Source: Cellulomonas sp. WB94 (GTDB lineage Bacteria; Actinomycetota; Actinomycetes; Actinomycetales; Cellulomonadaceae). From it: DNA of 64,000 bases. This document shows positions 1 to 9,213 of the stretch, piece by piece. Both the position numbers and the translations under genes were made by a program. The DNA is taken from NCBI RefSeq assembly GCF_003115775.1, contig NZ_QEES01000003.1, positions 1 to 64,000 on the forward strand, in the 5' to 3' direction. The notes beneath the pieces are model-generated. The model saw only the letters and a program-made list of their open reading frames with translations. It had not been told where the DNA came from and searched no databases. How positions within the stretch are numbered: position 1 is the first letter of the stretch; each line of letters begins with the position of its first letter.

Positions 1-540
1 ATGCGGTCGACGGGCGAGGTCATGGGCCTCGACGTCGACTTCCCGACGGCCTTCGCCAAGTCGCAGGCCGCCGCGTTCGGCGGGTTGCCGACGTCGGGCA
101 CCGCGTTCATCTCGGTCGCCGACCGCGACAAGCGCTCGATCGTGTTCCCCGTCAAGCGCCTCGTCGAGCTCGGGTTCGAGATCCTCGCCACCGAGGGCAC
201 CGCGGTCGTGCTGCGCCGCAGCGGCATCGCGTCCCGGACGGTGCGCAAGTACTCGCGCGGCGTCGGGGAGGACGGCGAGCCGACGATCGTCGACCTCATC
301 ACCGACGGCAAGGTCGACATCGTCGTCAACACCCCGTCCGGGCAGGGCGGGCGGCGTGACGGGTACGCCATCCGTGCGGCGACGACCGCGGCCGACAAGG
401 CGATCGTCACGACCGTGCAGCAGCTGGGCGCGGCCGTGCAGGGCATCGAGGCGACGCTGTCGGGCCCGTTCTCGGTCACGAGCCTCCAGGAGCACAACGC
501 CGCCGCCGCCGCGCGTCGCACTGCCCGGGCGGGCGCGTGA
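1..540 (+). CDS. carB: Carbamoyl-phosphate synthase large chain, C-terminal part (cut by window edge)
   Basis: The large subunit makes carbamoyl phosphate from ammonia (delivered by CarA), bicarbonate and two ATP, feeding arginine and pyrimidine synthesis in the cytosol. Only the last 179 codons are present. The reading frame is open at base 1, and the opening STGEVMG motif is internal in CarB, so its Met is not the start. The segment is the end of the second synthetase half plus the MGS-like allosteric domain (FISVADRDK, LVELGFEILATEGT, DIVVNTP). The stop overlaps the GTG of pyrF as GTGA, which fits the usual actinobacterial pyrimidine operon. Confidence 0.96.
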   Translation: MRSTGEVMGLDVDFPTAFAKSQAAAFGGLPTSGTAFISVADRDKRSIVFPVKRLVELGFEILATEGTAVVLRRSGIASRTVRKYSRGVGEDGEPTIVDLITDGKVDIVVNTPSGQGGRRDGYAIRAATTAADKAIVTTVQQLGAAVQGIEATLSGPFSVTSLQEHNAAAAARRTARAGA

Positions 541-1429
541 GCAGCGACGGCTCGAGCGGCGGCGGGGGATCCGTGACCACCTTCGGTGCGCGGCTCGGGG
601 CCGCCATGGAGGCCCACGGTCCGCTCTGCGTGGGCATCGACCCGCATCCGGCGCTGCTGGCGGCCTGGGGTCTGCCCGACGACGTGCGCGGCCTGCGCGA
701 GTTCTCCCGCACGGTGCTCGACGCGGTCGGCGGCCACGTCGCGGCGGTCAAGCCGCAGTCGGCGCTCTTCGAGCGCCATGGCTCGGCCGGGATCGCGGTC
801 CTCGAGGAGCTGATCGCGGCCGCGCGGGCCACGACGACCCTCGTGATCCTCGACGCCAAGCGCGGCGACATCGGGTCGACGATGGCGGCCTACGCCGACG
901 CCTACCTGCGCGACGGCTCGCCGCTCGCCGTGGACGCACTGACGGTGTCGCCGTACCTGGGTTTCGGGTCGCTCGCGCCGGCCGTGGACGCGGCCGCCGC
1001 GTCAGGCCGCGGACTCTTCGTCCTCGCGCTCACGTCGAACCCCGAGGGTGCGGCCGTCCAGCACGCCCGGGACGCCGAGGGCGTCGCCGTCGCGGCGCGC
1101 ATCGCGGCGCACGCCGCCGAGCTCAACGCGCGCGAGCTCGCGGTGTCCGGCGCGGCCATGGGCTCCGTGGGACTCGTTGTCGGCGCCACGATCGGCACCG
1201 CAGCCCAACGCCTCGGCATCGACCTGGCGGTCGTACGCGGCCCGTTGCTGGCACCTGGGGTCGGTGCCCAGGGGCGGGTCCGACGGAGCTCAGAGCGGTC
1301 TTCGGGGGCGCACGAGGCACGGTCCTGGCGTCGTCCTCCCGCGGGGTTCTCGCCGCGGGGCCGGATCGGGCATCGTTGCTGGCAGCGGCGCGAACGGCAG
1401 CAGCGGAGGCGCGCGCCGCACTGAGTTGA
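537..1429 (+). CDS. pyrF: Orotidine 5'-phosphate decarboxylase, interrupted by a one-base frameshift
   Basis: PyrF decarboxylates OMP to UMP, the last step of pyrimidine synthesis. Residues up to about 245 match the longer actinobacterial PyrF type: CVGIDPHP near the N-terminus, the catalytic DAKRGDIGSTM, VSPYLGFGSL and LTSNPEG. At the G run 1271-1274 the frame breaks. The expected ending (PTELRAVFGGARG, LASSSRGVLAAGPD) continues in the -1 frame to the stop at 1427-1429, whereas the original frame ends at 1424 in unrelated residues. One extra G repairs it. GTG 537 overlaps the carB stop; GTG 573, with a GGGGGA ribosome site and an N-terminus closer to relatives, may be the true start. A sequencing deletion is likelier than a dead gene. 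Confidence 0.9.
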
Positions 1430-1437
1430 CGTTCGCG

Positions 1438-1467
1438 TTGCCGAGGTCACCACATGGTCGCTAGGTT
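1438..1467 (+). promoter_or_regulatory. Probable housekeeping promoter for mihF-gmk-rpoZ
   Basis: TTGCCG (1438-1443) and TAGGTT (1462-1467) are separated by 18 bp. Transcription would start near 1474 and leave a leader of about 35 nt holding the AGAAGG ribosome site of mihF. The match is moderate, and no transcript data can be seen here. Confidence 0.5.
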
Positions 1468-1508
1468 CGGACTCACGATCACGTCCCGCTGACGAGAAGG
1501 TGACTCGC

Positions 1509-1820
1509 GTGGCACTCCCCCCGCTGACTCCTGAACAACGCACAGCCGCGCTCGCAAAGGCGGCCGCCGCCCGGCAGGCCAGGGCCGAGGTGAAGAACCG
1601 CCTCAAGTACTCCCAGGGAACGCTCTCCGAGGTGATCGCACAGGGTCAGAAGGACGAGGTCATCGGCAAGCTCAAGGTGCTCGCCCTGCTCGAGTCCCTG
1701 CCCGGTGTCGGCAAGGTCAAGGCGCACGCGATCATCGCCGACATCGGCATCTCCGAGACCCGGCGGGTCCGGGGGCTGGGACCGCACCAGGTCAAGGCAC
1801 TCATCGAGCGCTTCGGCTGA
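1509..1820 (+). CDS. mihF: Actinobacterial integration host factor mIHF
   Basis: This small basic nucleoid protein (103 aa) bends DNA and is the actinobacterial functional counterpart of IHF. It is unrelated in fold to HU. Conserved segments are ALPPLTPEQR at the N-terminus, AEVKNRLK, the helix-two-turn-helix ALLESLPGVGKVKA and GISETRRVRGLG near the C-terminus. The start is taken at GTG 1509, giving the family N-terminus MALPPLTPEQ, with AGAAGG (1495-1500) eight bases upstream. An in-frame GTG at 1500 would add three residues and sit on the ribosome site. The order pyrF-mihF-gmk-rpoZ is the one found in mycobacteria. Confidence 0.95.
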   Translation: MALPPLTPEQRTAALAKAAAARQARAEVKNRLKYSQGTLSEVIAQGQKDEVIGKLKVLALLESLPGVGKVKAHAIIADIGISETRRVRGLGPHQVKALIERFG

Positions 1821-1911
1821 CGGGGCCGGGGGGACGTATCCTCAGCCCCCAGGCACCAGCCGGACCCGTCGGCACAGCGAGGCGGGCTGACCCAGGAGAT
1901 GCGCACCACCT

Positions 1912-2481
1912 ATGACGACGACGCCTGCCCGGCTCACCGTTCTCGCCGGACCGACCGCCGTCGGCAAGGGGACGGTGTCCGCTGACCTGCGGGCCCGGTA
2001 CCCCCGCGTCTGGCTCTCGGTGTCCGCCACGACCCGCCCGCCACGACCGGGGGAGGTCGACGGCGTGCACTACCACTTCGTCAGCCCGGAGAAGTTCGAC
2101 GCGATGATCGAGGACGGCGAGCTCCTCGAGTGGGCCGTCGTGCACGGGCGCAACCGGTACGGAACGCCCCGCGGGCCGGTCGAGGAGCGGCTCGCGGCGG
2201 GGGAGCCCGCGCTGCTCGAGATCGACCTGCAGGGTGCGCGTCAGGTGCGGGCGACGATGCCCGAGGCTCGCTTCGTGTTCCTCGCGCCGCCGTCGTGGGA
2301 GGAGCTCGAGCGCCGGCTCGTGGGACGCGGTACGGAGGACGCCGCCGAGCGACAGCGCAGGCTCGCGACGGCGCGCGTCGAGCTCGCCGCCGAGTCCGAG
2401 TTCGACCATGTGATCGTCAACGACGACGTGCACCGGGCCACCGACGAGCTGATCCAGGTCATGGGCCTGCCGACCAGGTAA
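1912..2481 (+). CDS. gmk: Guanylate kinase
   Basis: Gmk phosphorylates GMP and dGMP to the diphosphates using ATP in the cytosol. The 189-residue product has the P-loop [10 protein letters not shown] at about residue 12, the GMP-binding stretch [20 protein letters not shown], and [13 protein letters not shown]. Length fits the family. ATG 1912 has an AGGAG site about ten bases upstream. It sits 91 bp after mihF and 38 bp before rpoZ, and is probably transcribed with both. Confidence 0.97.
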   Translation: MTTTPARLTVLAGPTAVGKGTVSADLRARYPRVWLSVSATTRPPRPGEVDGVHYHFVSPEKFDAMIEDGELLEWAVVHGRNRYGTPRGPVEERLAAGEPALLEIDLQGARQVRATMPEARFVFLAPPSWEELERRLVGRGTEDAAERQRRLATARVELAAESEFDHVIVNDDVHRATDELIQVMGLPTR

Positions 2482-2519
2482 GATCAACGAAGCCCACCCT
2501 CGACCTGCGGGAGTCATAC

Positions 2520-2792
2520 GTGTCTGGAACCATCGCCAATCCGATCGGCATCACCAAGCCCCCGATCGACCAGCTCCTCGAGCGCGCCGACTCGAAGTAC
2601 CAGCTCGTCGTGTTCGCGGCCAAGCGCGCGCGCCAGATCAACGCGTACTACTCGCAGCTCAACGAGGGTCTGCTCGAGAACGTCGGGCCGCTCGTCGACA
2701 CCCGCCCGCAGGAGAAGCCGCTGTCCATCGCCATGCGCGAGATCGACGCGGGCCTGCTGACGATCGAGACCGTCGAGGCTCCCGAGGCCTGA
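2520..2792 (+). CDS. rpoZ: RNA polymerase omega subunit
   Basis: Omega helps fold and hold the beta-prime subunit in RNA polymerase. The 90-residue product shows the actinobacterial omega pattern: [31 protein letters not shown] followed by [13 protein letters not shown] and PLSIAMREI. The GTG at 2520-2522 gives the short N-terminus [10 protein letters not shown] and has GGGAG (2509-2513) seven bases upstream. A longer reading in the same frame runs back through gmk and is only a shadow. coaBC follows 45 bp later. Confidence 0.95.
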   Translation: MSGTIANPIGITKPPIDQLLERADSKYQLVVFAAKRARQINAYYSQLNEGLLENVGPLVDTRPQEKPLSIAMREIDAGLLTIETVEAPEA

Positions 2793-2837
2793 GCGGGCGC
2801 CGCCTCGCGCGGCACCGCTCCGAGCGTCCGGTCCGGC

Positions 2838-4039
2838 ATGCGCATCATCCTCGGCGTCGCAGGCGGCATCGCGGCCTACAAGGCCGCATCTGTGCTGCGC
2901 CTGCTCACCGAGGCGGGCCACGACGTGCGCGTCATCCCCACCCGCGCGTCGCTCGAGTTCGTCGGACGGGCCACCTGGGAGGCCCTGTCCGGTGAGCCCG
3001 CGCCGTCGGACGTCTTCGAGGACGTCCCGCACGTCCCTCACGTCGAGCTCGGCAAGGGCGCCGACCTCGTCGTGGTGGCACCGGCGACAGCCGACCTGCT
3101 CTCACGGGCAGCGACGGGTCGCGCCGACGACCTGCTGACGGCCACGCTCCTGACCGCCCGATGCCCGGTGCTGCTCGCCCCGGCGATGCACACCGAGATG
3201 TGGGAGCACCCCGCGACGCGCGCGAACGTCGCCACGCTGCGGTCGCGCGGCGTCCAGGTGCTCGAGCCCGCGTCCGGCCGGCTCACCGGTGCGGACACGG
3301 GCCGCGGGCGTCTCCCCGAGCCCGAGGACATCGTCGCCGCCGCGCTCGCGCTCGTCGGGGGTACCGACGCGCCGCACGACCTCGCCGGTCAGCACGTCGT
3401 CATCTCGGCCGGCGGCACCCGCGAACCGCTCGACCCGGTGCGCTTCCTGGGGAACCGCTCGTCGGGCAGGCAGGGTTTCGCCCTGGCCGAGACCGCCCTG
3501 GCGCGAGGGCCCGCGTGACGCTCGTGGCAGCCAACGTGACGCTTCCCGCGCCCGCGCGTGCCGACGTGGTCGCCGTCGAGACGACCGCCGAGCTGCGCGA
3601 CGCCGTGCGTGCCGCGGCCAAGGACGCCGACGTGGTCGTCATGGCTGCGGCAGTCGCCGACTTCCGTCCGGCCACGACGGCCGAGACGAAGATCAAGAAG
3701 CGCCCCGACGGTTCGGCCCCCGTCCTCGAGCTCGTCGAGACCCCCGACATCCTCGCGGAGCTCGCAGCCGAGCGGCTGCGGCCCGGTCAGCTCGTCGTCG
3801 GGTTCGCCGCCGAGACCGGCGACTCCGACGCGAGCGTTCTCGAGCACGGTCGCGCCAAGGCGCGACGGAAGGGCGCCGACCTGCTCGTGGTCAACGCGGT
3901 CGGAGACGGTCGCGGGTTCGGCACGGCCGACAACTCCGTGACGATCCTCGATGCGCACGGCGACGTCGTGGTGAGCGCCGCGGGAAGCAAGGCCGCGGTC
4001 GCCCACGCGGTGTGGGACGCGGTCGCCACTCTGCGGTAG
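2838..4039 (+). CDS. coaBC: Bifunctional phosphopantothenoylcysteine decarboxylase / synthetase, with a one-base frameshift
   Basis: CoaBC ligates cysteine to phosphopantothenate (CoaB) and decarboxylates the product with FMN (CoaC), making 4'-phosphopantetheine for CoA. The N-terminal flavoprotein half shows [23 protein letters not shown] and [12 protein letters not shown]. The CoaB half begins [22 protein letters not shown] and continues AAVADFRP and IKKRPDG. At 3507-3509 (GGG) the first frame runs into TGA at 3516; the rest of CoaB ([10 protein letters not shown] onward) lies in the -1 frame and ends at 4039. One missing G explains this. CoaBC is normally essential, so a read or assembly error is most likely. 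Confidence 0.92.
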
Positions 4040-4067
4040 CCCGACCCGGCGTGGCTGCCCGTGGCAC

Positions 4068-4073
4068 TAATCT
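4068..4073 (+). promoter_or_regulatory. -10 element for a leaderless metK transcript
   Basis: TAATCT lies 7 nt before the metK ATG and no ribosome site is present in the gap, so transcription is expected to begin at the start codon. Confidence 0.55.
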
Positions 4074-4080
4074 GTGCCCC

Positions 4081-5283
4081 ATGACTGCACGCGACCTTCG
4101 CCTCTTCACGTCCGAGTCCGTGACCGAAGGGCACCCCGACAAGGTCTGCGACCAGATCTCCGACGCGATCCTCGACGCCATGCTCGAGCAGGACCCGTCC
4201 GCGCGCGTCGCCGTCGAGACGATGGTGACCACCGGCCTGGTGCACGTCGCGGGCGAGGTCACGACGAGCGCGTACGTCGAGATCCCGCAGATCGTGCGTC
4301 AGGTGGTCCGGGCCATCGGCTACACCTCGTCGAGGATCGGGTTCGACGGCGACTCGTGCGGCATCTCCGTGTCGATCGGCCAGCAGTCGCCCGACATCGC
4401 CCAGGGCGTCGACAAGGCGCTCGAGGTGCGGGTCGACAGCTCCGACCACGACCCCCTCGACCTGCAGGGCGCCGGCGACCAGGGGCTGATGTTCGGCTAC
4501 GCGAGCGACGACACCCCGAGCCTCATGCCGCTGCCCGTGTGGCTGGCGCACCGGCTCGCCGAGCGGCTCGCGCTCGTCCGCAAGGAGGGCGTCATCCACG
4601 GCCTGCGCCCGGACGGCAAGACGCAGGTGACCATCGGGTACGACGGCGACCGCGCGGTCCGTCTCGACACCGTCGTCATCTCGACGCAGCACGACCCGGA
4701 CATCCAGCTCGAGACGTACCTTGCCGGCGCTGTCGCCGAGCACGTCGTCGCTCCCGTCCTGGCGACGGTCGACCTGGACGTGCGCGGGCACCAGCTCCTG
4801 GTCAACCCGACCGGCACGTTCGTCGTCGGTGGCCCGCAGGGCGACGCCGGGCTCACCGGACGCAAGATCATCGTGGACACCTACGGAGGCATGGCGCGGC
4901 ACGGCGGCGGTGCGTTCTCCGGCAAGGACCCCTCGAAGGTGGACCGCTCCGCGGCCTATGCGATGCGGTGGGTCGCCAAGAACGTCGTCGCTGCGGGCCT
5001 CGCGCGGCGCTGCGAGGTCCAGGTCGCGTACGCGATCGGCAAGGCGCACCCCGTCGGGCTGTACGTCGAGACGTTCGGGACCGAGACCGTCCCCGTCGAC
5101 CGGCTCACGGCCGCGATCCGCGACGTCTTCGACCTGCGTCCCGGCGCGATCGTCCGTGACCTCGACCTGCTCCGACCGATCTACCAGCGGACCGCGGCCT
5201 ACGGGCACTTCGGCCGCGAGCTGCCCGAGTTCACCTGGGAGCGCACCGACCGGGTCAGCGACCTGCAGTCGGCCGTCGGCTGA
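4081..5283 (+). CDS. metK: S-adenosylmethionine synthetase
   Basis: MetK condenses ATP and methionine to SAM, the main methyl donor. The 400-residue product has all signatures: [16 protein letters not shown] near the start, [12 protein letters not shown] in the middle, and [22 protein letters not shown] 4081 is the natural family start ([14 protein letters not shown]). There is no Shine-Dalgarno sequence; TAATCT 7 nt upstream suggests leaderless transcription. The 41-bp gap after coaBC is too short for a SAM or SAH riboswitch. metK next to coaBC and priA is the common actinobacterial order. Confidence 0.98.
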   Translation: MTARDLRLFTSESVTEGHPDKVCDQISDAILDAMLEQDPSARVAVETMVTTGLVHVAGEVTTSAYVEIPQIVRQVVRAIGYTSSRIGFDGDSCGISVSIGQQSPDIAQGVDKALEVRVDSSDHDPLDLQGAGDQGLMFGYASDDTPSLMPLPVWLAHRLAERLALVRKEGVIHGLRPDGKTQVTIGYDGDRAVRLDTVVISTQHDPDIQLETYLAGAVAEHVVAPVLATVDLDVRGHQLLVNPTGTFVVGGPQGDAGLTGRKIIVDTYGGMARHGGGAFSGKDPSKVDRSAAYAMRWVAKNVVAAGLARRCEVQVAYAIGKAHPVGLYVETFGTETVPVDRLTAAIRDVFDLRPGAIVRDLDLLRPIYQRTAAYGHFGRELPEFTWERTDRVSDLQSAVG

Positions 5284-5371
5284 CACCACCGCACGTGTCC
5301 CCGGCTCGGGGCGACCGCCACGTTGGGGACGACCGGCTCGCCACGTCGCCGCCGGGTGATGAGATGGGCGC

Positions 5372-7588
5372 GTGGACGTGACAGGGGAGCCGGTGGCACA
5401 GGGCGCGGGCGCGTGGGGTGAGCAGCTGACCCTCGCGGGCCTGACCTCACCTGCACCTGTCACCGGCCGTCGGTCCGCCGCCCGCGCTGACGCGGTCCAG
5501 GCCGCCGCCGACCGCCCGGTGGCGCGGGTCTGCATCGACCTGCCGTTGCCGCACCTCGATCGACCGTTCGAGTACTTGGTCCCGGAGCCGATGTCGGACG
5601 GCGCCCAGCCAGGAACGCGGGTCCGGGTCCGGTTCGCCGGCCAGGACGTCATGGGATACGTCCTCGATCGTGTCGACCGTGCCGAGCACGAGGGGCGGCT
5701 CATCCCGCTGCGCCGCGTCGTCTCGGCCGAGCCGGTCCTCACACCCGCCGTCCGCGACCTGGCCCGGGCCGTGGCCGACCGGTACGCCGGGACCCTGGCC
5801 GACGTCCTGCGGCTCGCGATCCCTCCGCGCCATGCGCGCGTGGAGAACGAGGCGCAGCCGGAGGCAGAAGCGGCGGTCCGGGCACCGGGCACGCTGACCG
5901 CCAGTGCGTGGCTGCCGTACCGCGGGGGACCGGCGTTCCTCCAGCACCTGACGGCCGGCGGGGCGCCGCGGGCGGTCCTGACCGCCCTGCCGGGGCCGGA
6001 GGGTGAACGGTGGCCGGACGCCGTCGCCCAGGCGGTCGCGGCCTGCGTCGTCGGGGGGCGCGGCGCGCTCGTCGTCGTCCCCGACGCGCGCGACGTGGCG
6101 CGCGTGTGCGCCGCTCTCGACGTGGCCGGGGTGCCCGCGTGGGTGCCAGGAGCCGCGGGCGGGTACGTGCGCCTGACCGCGGACGACGGCCCCGCCCCCC
6201 GGTACAGGGCCTACCTCGCCGCGCTGCGCGGGCACGCGGATGTCGTCGTCGGGACGAGGGCGGCCGCGTTCGCGCCGGTCGCCCATCTCGGCCTCGTCGT
6301 GTGCTGGGACGACGGGGACGACCTCCACGCGGAGCCGCGCAGCCCGTACCCCCACGTCCGCGAGGTGCTCATGCTCCGCTCGGCCCACGAGCAGGCGGCC
6401 TTCCTCGTCGCCGCGCACGGGCGGACGGTCGAGGCACAAGGGCTCGTCGAGTCGGGCTGGGCCCGCGAGGTCGCCGCTGACCGGGCGACAGTCCGTGCCC
6501 GCACCCCTCGGGTCCGCGCGCTGACCAGCGTCGAGCTCGCCAGAGAGGGGCCCGCGGCTGCGGCGCGGCTGCCCGGAGAGGCGTGGCGGGTCGTCCGCGA
6601 CCAGCTCGCGGTGGGCCCGGTGCTCGTCCAGGTGCCACGGTCCGGGTACCTGCCCGTCGTCGCCTGCGGACGATGCCGCGCCATCGCACGGTGCGGCACC
6701 TGCCACGGCTCGCTCGCGCTCGAGTCCGCCGCGGGGGTGCCCCAGTGCGAGTGGTGCGGGCGCCTCGCGACGGACTGGCGCTGCGGGGAGTGCGGGTACG
6801 CGTCGCTGCGCTCGGTCCGCGTGGGGTCGAGCCGGACGGCCGAGGAGCTCGGCCGGGCGTTCCCGGGCGTCCCCGTGCGCTCGTCGGGCGCGCGCGCCGA
6901 GGGTGGTGTGCTCGCGACCGTGCCCGACACCCCGGCGCTCGTCGTCTCGACGCCCGGCGCGGAACCGGTCTGCGTGGCCGGCTACGCCGCGGCGGTGCTG
7001 CTCGACGCCGGTGTTGCGTCCGCCTCCACGTCGTTCCGCGCGGGGGAGGAGGCCGTCCGCCGATGGCTCGCCGCCGCAGCGCTCGTGCGGGGCAACTACG
7101 CGGGCGGCCAGGTGCTGCTCGTCGGCGACGGCGCCCCGGGGCCGACCCAGGCGCTCGTGCGCTGGGACCCGGCGGGGTTCGCCGCACGCGAGCTCGCCGA
7201 GCGTGCCGAGCTCGCGCTGCCGCCGGCCGTGCGGGTCGCGTCCGTGACGGGGACGCGCGAGGCCGTCCAGGCGGTCGTCGACCGTCTCGACCTGCCGCCC
7301 GGCGCCGACGTCCTCGGACCGGTGCCCGTGGCGACCGGGGCGGGGGAGCCGTTCGAGGACGCGCCGGGCACCGGATGGGCCCGGGGCGCCGGCGCTGGTC
7401 GACGGTCCTCGGCGGCTCGCGCTCCCGCCCAGGCCTCGCTCGACCCGCAGGTGCGCGTCCTGGTCCGCGCACCGCTCGCCGCCAGCGCCGAGCTCGCCCG
7501 GACCCTCGCAGCCTCGGTCGCGGTGCGCAGCGCGCGCCGCGAGGGCGGCAGCGTCCGGGTACGCGTCGACCCCGAGGAGCTCGTATGA
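5372..7588 (+). CDS. priA: Primosomal protein N' (PriA), actinobacterial form without helicase motifs
   Basis: PriA recognises stalled forks and restarts replication. The 738-residue protein keeps the N-terminal 3'-OH-binding domain (VARVCIDLPLPHLDRPFEYLVP, GTRVRVRF) and the zinc-binding block at about residues 430-475, where paired cysteines read CGRCRAIARCGTC and CEWCGRLATDWRCGECG. Where a Walker A would be expected (around residue 190) it reads LTALPGPEGE, and no DEAH box is visible, so ATP-driven unwinding is unlikely. Actinobacterial PriA proteins are often described this way. GTG 5372 is the chosen start; a weak TGAGAT lies six bases upstream. The stop is 49 bp before the HAD gene. Confidence 0.9.
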   Translation: MDVTGEPVAQGAGAWGEQLTLAGLTSPAPVTGRRSAARADAVQAAADRPVARVCIDLPLPHLDRPFEYLVPEPMSDGAQPGTRVRVRFAGQDVMGYVLDRVDRAEHEGRLIPLRRVVSAEPVLTPAVRDLARAVADRYAGTLADVLRLAIPPRHARVENEAQPEAEAAVRAPGTLTASAWLPYRGGPAFLQHLTAGGAPRAVLTALPGPEGERWPDAVAQAVAACVVGGRGALVVVPDARDVARVCAALDVAGVPAWVPGAAGGYVRLTADDGPAPRYRAYLAALRGHADVVVGTRAAAFAPVAHLGLVVCWDDGDDLHAEPRSPYPHVREVLMLRSAHEQAAFLVAAHGRTVEAQGLVESGWAREVAADRATVRARTPRVRALTSVELAREGPAAAARLPGEAWRVVRDQLAVGPVLVQVPRSGYLPVVACGRCRAIARCGTCHGSLALESAAGVPQCEWCGRLATDWRCGECGYASLRSVRVGSSRTAEELGRAFPGVPVRSSGARAEGGVLATVPDTPALVVSTPGAEPVCVAGYAAAVLLDAGVASASTSFRAGEEAVRRWLAAAALVRGNYAGGQVLLVGDGAPGPTQALVRWDPAGFAARELAERAELALPPAVRVASVTGTREAVQAVVDRLDLPPGADVLGPVPVATGAGEPFEDAPGTGWARGAGAGRRSSAARAPAQASLDPQVRVLVRAPLAASAELARTLAASVAVRSARREGGSVRVRVDPEELV

Positions 7589-7637
7589 ACGCATGCCGAC
7601 CCACGTCCCGTCGGGTCGATGGCGAGCTGGTGCTCCG

Positions 7638-8252
7638 ATGAGCGTGGACGCCGTGGTGTTCGACCTGGGCAACGTGCTCGTGCGGTGGGACCCCTACCTC
7701 CCGTTCGTCGGGCGCATGGACCGGGCCGAGGTCGAGGCCATGTTCGACGAGATCGACTTCCCGACGATCAACCACGGCCTGGACGCCGGACGGCCCTGGG
7801 CCGAGGCCCGTGCGGAGGTCCTGCGCCGCTACCCGCACCGGGCCGACGCGTTCGACTTCTACCGTGAGCACTTCGCCGACGCGATCCCCGGCCCGGTCGA
7901 CGGTTCAGCGCGGCTCGTCCGGGACCTCGTGGGCGCCGGCATCAGGGTCCTGGGCCTGACCAACTGGTCGGCCGAGACGTTCCACCATGCCGAACCTGCG
8001 GCCCCCGCCATCGGGCTCCTCGAGGCAGTGCTCGTGTCGGGGGACGTGGGGATCGCGAAGCCCGACCTGCGCATCTTCCGACTCCTCGCGAGCCGCTACG
8101 AGCTCGAGCCCGGACGCACCGTGTTCACCGACGACTCCGCGCCGAACGTCGCGGCGGCTGCCGCCGAGGGCTTCGACGCCGTGCTCTTCACCGACGCCGA
8201 CAGGCTGCGCGCCGACCTGGTCCGCAGAGGGCTGCCCATCCCCGCCGCCTAA
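7638..8252 (+). CDS. HAD-superfamily hydrolase
   Basis: This 204-residue enzyme is a haloacid dehalogenase-like phosphatase of unknown substrate. The four motifs are visible: [10 protein letters not shown] with nucleophile and acid Asp at residues 9-22, GLTNWS (motif II), AKPDLRIF (motif III Lys) and [10 protein letters not shown] (motif IV). The alpha cap between motifs I and II resembles YihX/epoxide-hydrolase N-terminal-type HADs. ATG 7638 gives an N-terminus starting just before motif I; a longer reading from 7593 adds 15 unconserved residues. Its TAA stop forms the first half of the -10 of fmt. Confidence 0.88.
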   Translation: MSVDAVVFDLGNVLVRWDPYLPFVGRMDRAEVEAMFDEIDFPTINHGLDAGRPWAEARAEVLRRYPHRADAFDFYREHFADAIPGPVDGSARLVRDLVGAGIRVLGLTNWSAETFHHAEPAAPAIGLLEAVLVSGDVGIAKPDLRIFRLLASRYELEPGRTVFTDDSAPNVAAAAAEGFDAVLFTDADRLRADLVRRGLPIPAA

Positions 8253-8255
8253 GAT
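8250..8255 (+). promoter_or_regulatory. -10 element for leaderless fmt, overlapping the upstream stop codon
   Basis: TAAGAT begins with the TAA stop of the HAD gene and lies 7 nt before the fmt ATG. The gap holds no ribosome site. Confidence 0.55.
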
Positions 8256-8262
8256 CGTCGCC

Positions 8263-9213
8263 ATGCGACTGCTCTTCGCCGGAACCCCTGCCGTGGCGGT
8301 GGCGTCGCTCGACGCGCTCCTCGGTTCGCGCCACGAGGTCGTCGCGGTGCTGACGCGCCCCGATGCTCGTGCCGGCCGCGGCCGGCAGCTGCACCCGAGC
8401 CCGGTCAAGGAACGCGCTCTCGACGCCGGCCTCGAGGTCCTCACGCCGGCGTCCCCGCGCGACGAGGCCTTCCGGGCGCGCCTCGCGGAGCTCGACCTCG
8501 ATGCCGCCCCGGTGGTCGCCTACGGGGCCCTCCTGCCGCCGTCCGTGCTCGACGTCCCCCGGCTCGGGTGGATCAACCTGCACTTCTCCGTGCTGCCTGC
8601 CTGGCGCGGTGCGGCGCCGGTGCAGCACGCGATCATCGGGGGCGACGAGGTCACCGGCGCGAGCACGTTCCGCATCGAGCAGGGGCTCGACACCGGTCCC
8701 GTGCTGGGCATGCTGACCGAGACGATCCGCCCGCGGGACACCGCGGGCGACCTGCTGTCACGGCTGGCCGGCGCCGGCGCAGACCTCCTGGTGCGCACGC
8801 TCGACGCGCTCGAGGACGGCATCCTGCGGGCCGTGCCTCAATCGCCCGACGGTGTCAGCCACGCGCCGCGCCTCGAGGTCGACGACGCGCTCGTCGAGTG
8901 GCGCCGCCCCGCGCACATCGTCGACCGGCTGGTCCGCGGCTGCACCCCCGCCCCGGGCGCGTGGACGCGACTGCCCGACGGTGAGCGGCTCGGCCTGGGG
9001 CCCGTGGTCCCCGATCCCGAGGTGACGGACCTTGCACCCGGCGAGCTGCGCATCAGCAAGCAGGCCGTCCACGTCGGGACCGGCTCGCACGCCGTGCGGC
9101 TCGGCGAGGTGACGCCGGCCGGGAAGCGGACGATGCCGGCGGGGGACTGGGCGCGCGGTGCTCGACTGGACGCGGCCACGGTTCTCGGCGCGCACGGGGC
9201 CGGTGCGGCGTGA
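8263..9213 (+). CDS. fmt: Methionyl-tRNA formyltransferase
   Basis: Fmt formylates initiator Met-tRNA with 10-formyl-tetrahydrofolate. The 316-residue protein begins [19 protein letters not shown]. It shows the catalytic region [23 protein letters not shown] (Asn and His) and [13 protein letters not shown] with the catalytic Asp, then a C-terminal OB-fold domain. It overlaps rsmB by GTGA, the usual fmt-rsmB pairing. ATG 8263 lacks a ribosome site but has a leaderless-type -10 just upstream. Confidence 0.97.
   Translation: MRLLFAGTPAVAVASLDALLGSRHEVVAVLTRPDARAGRGRQLHPSPVKERALDAGLEVLTPASPRDEAFRARLAELDLDAAPVVAYGALLPPSVLDVPRLGWINLHFSVLPAWRGAAPVQHAIIGGDEVTGASTFRIEQGLDTGPVLGMLTETIRPRDTAGDLLSRLAGAGADLLVRTLDALEDGILRAVPQSPDGVSHAPRLEVDDALVEWRRPAHIVDRLVRGCTPAPGAWTRLPDGERLGLGPVVPDPEVTDLAPGELRISKQAVHVGTGSHAVRLGEVTPAGKRTMPAGDWARGARLDAATVLGAHGAGAA

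Noticed and set aside
4040-4080. A SAM or SAH riboswitch before metK
   Set aside because: The gap after coaBC is only 41 bp and holds a -10-like TAATCT next to the ATG, so there is no space for an aptamer.
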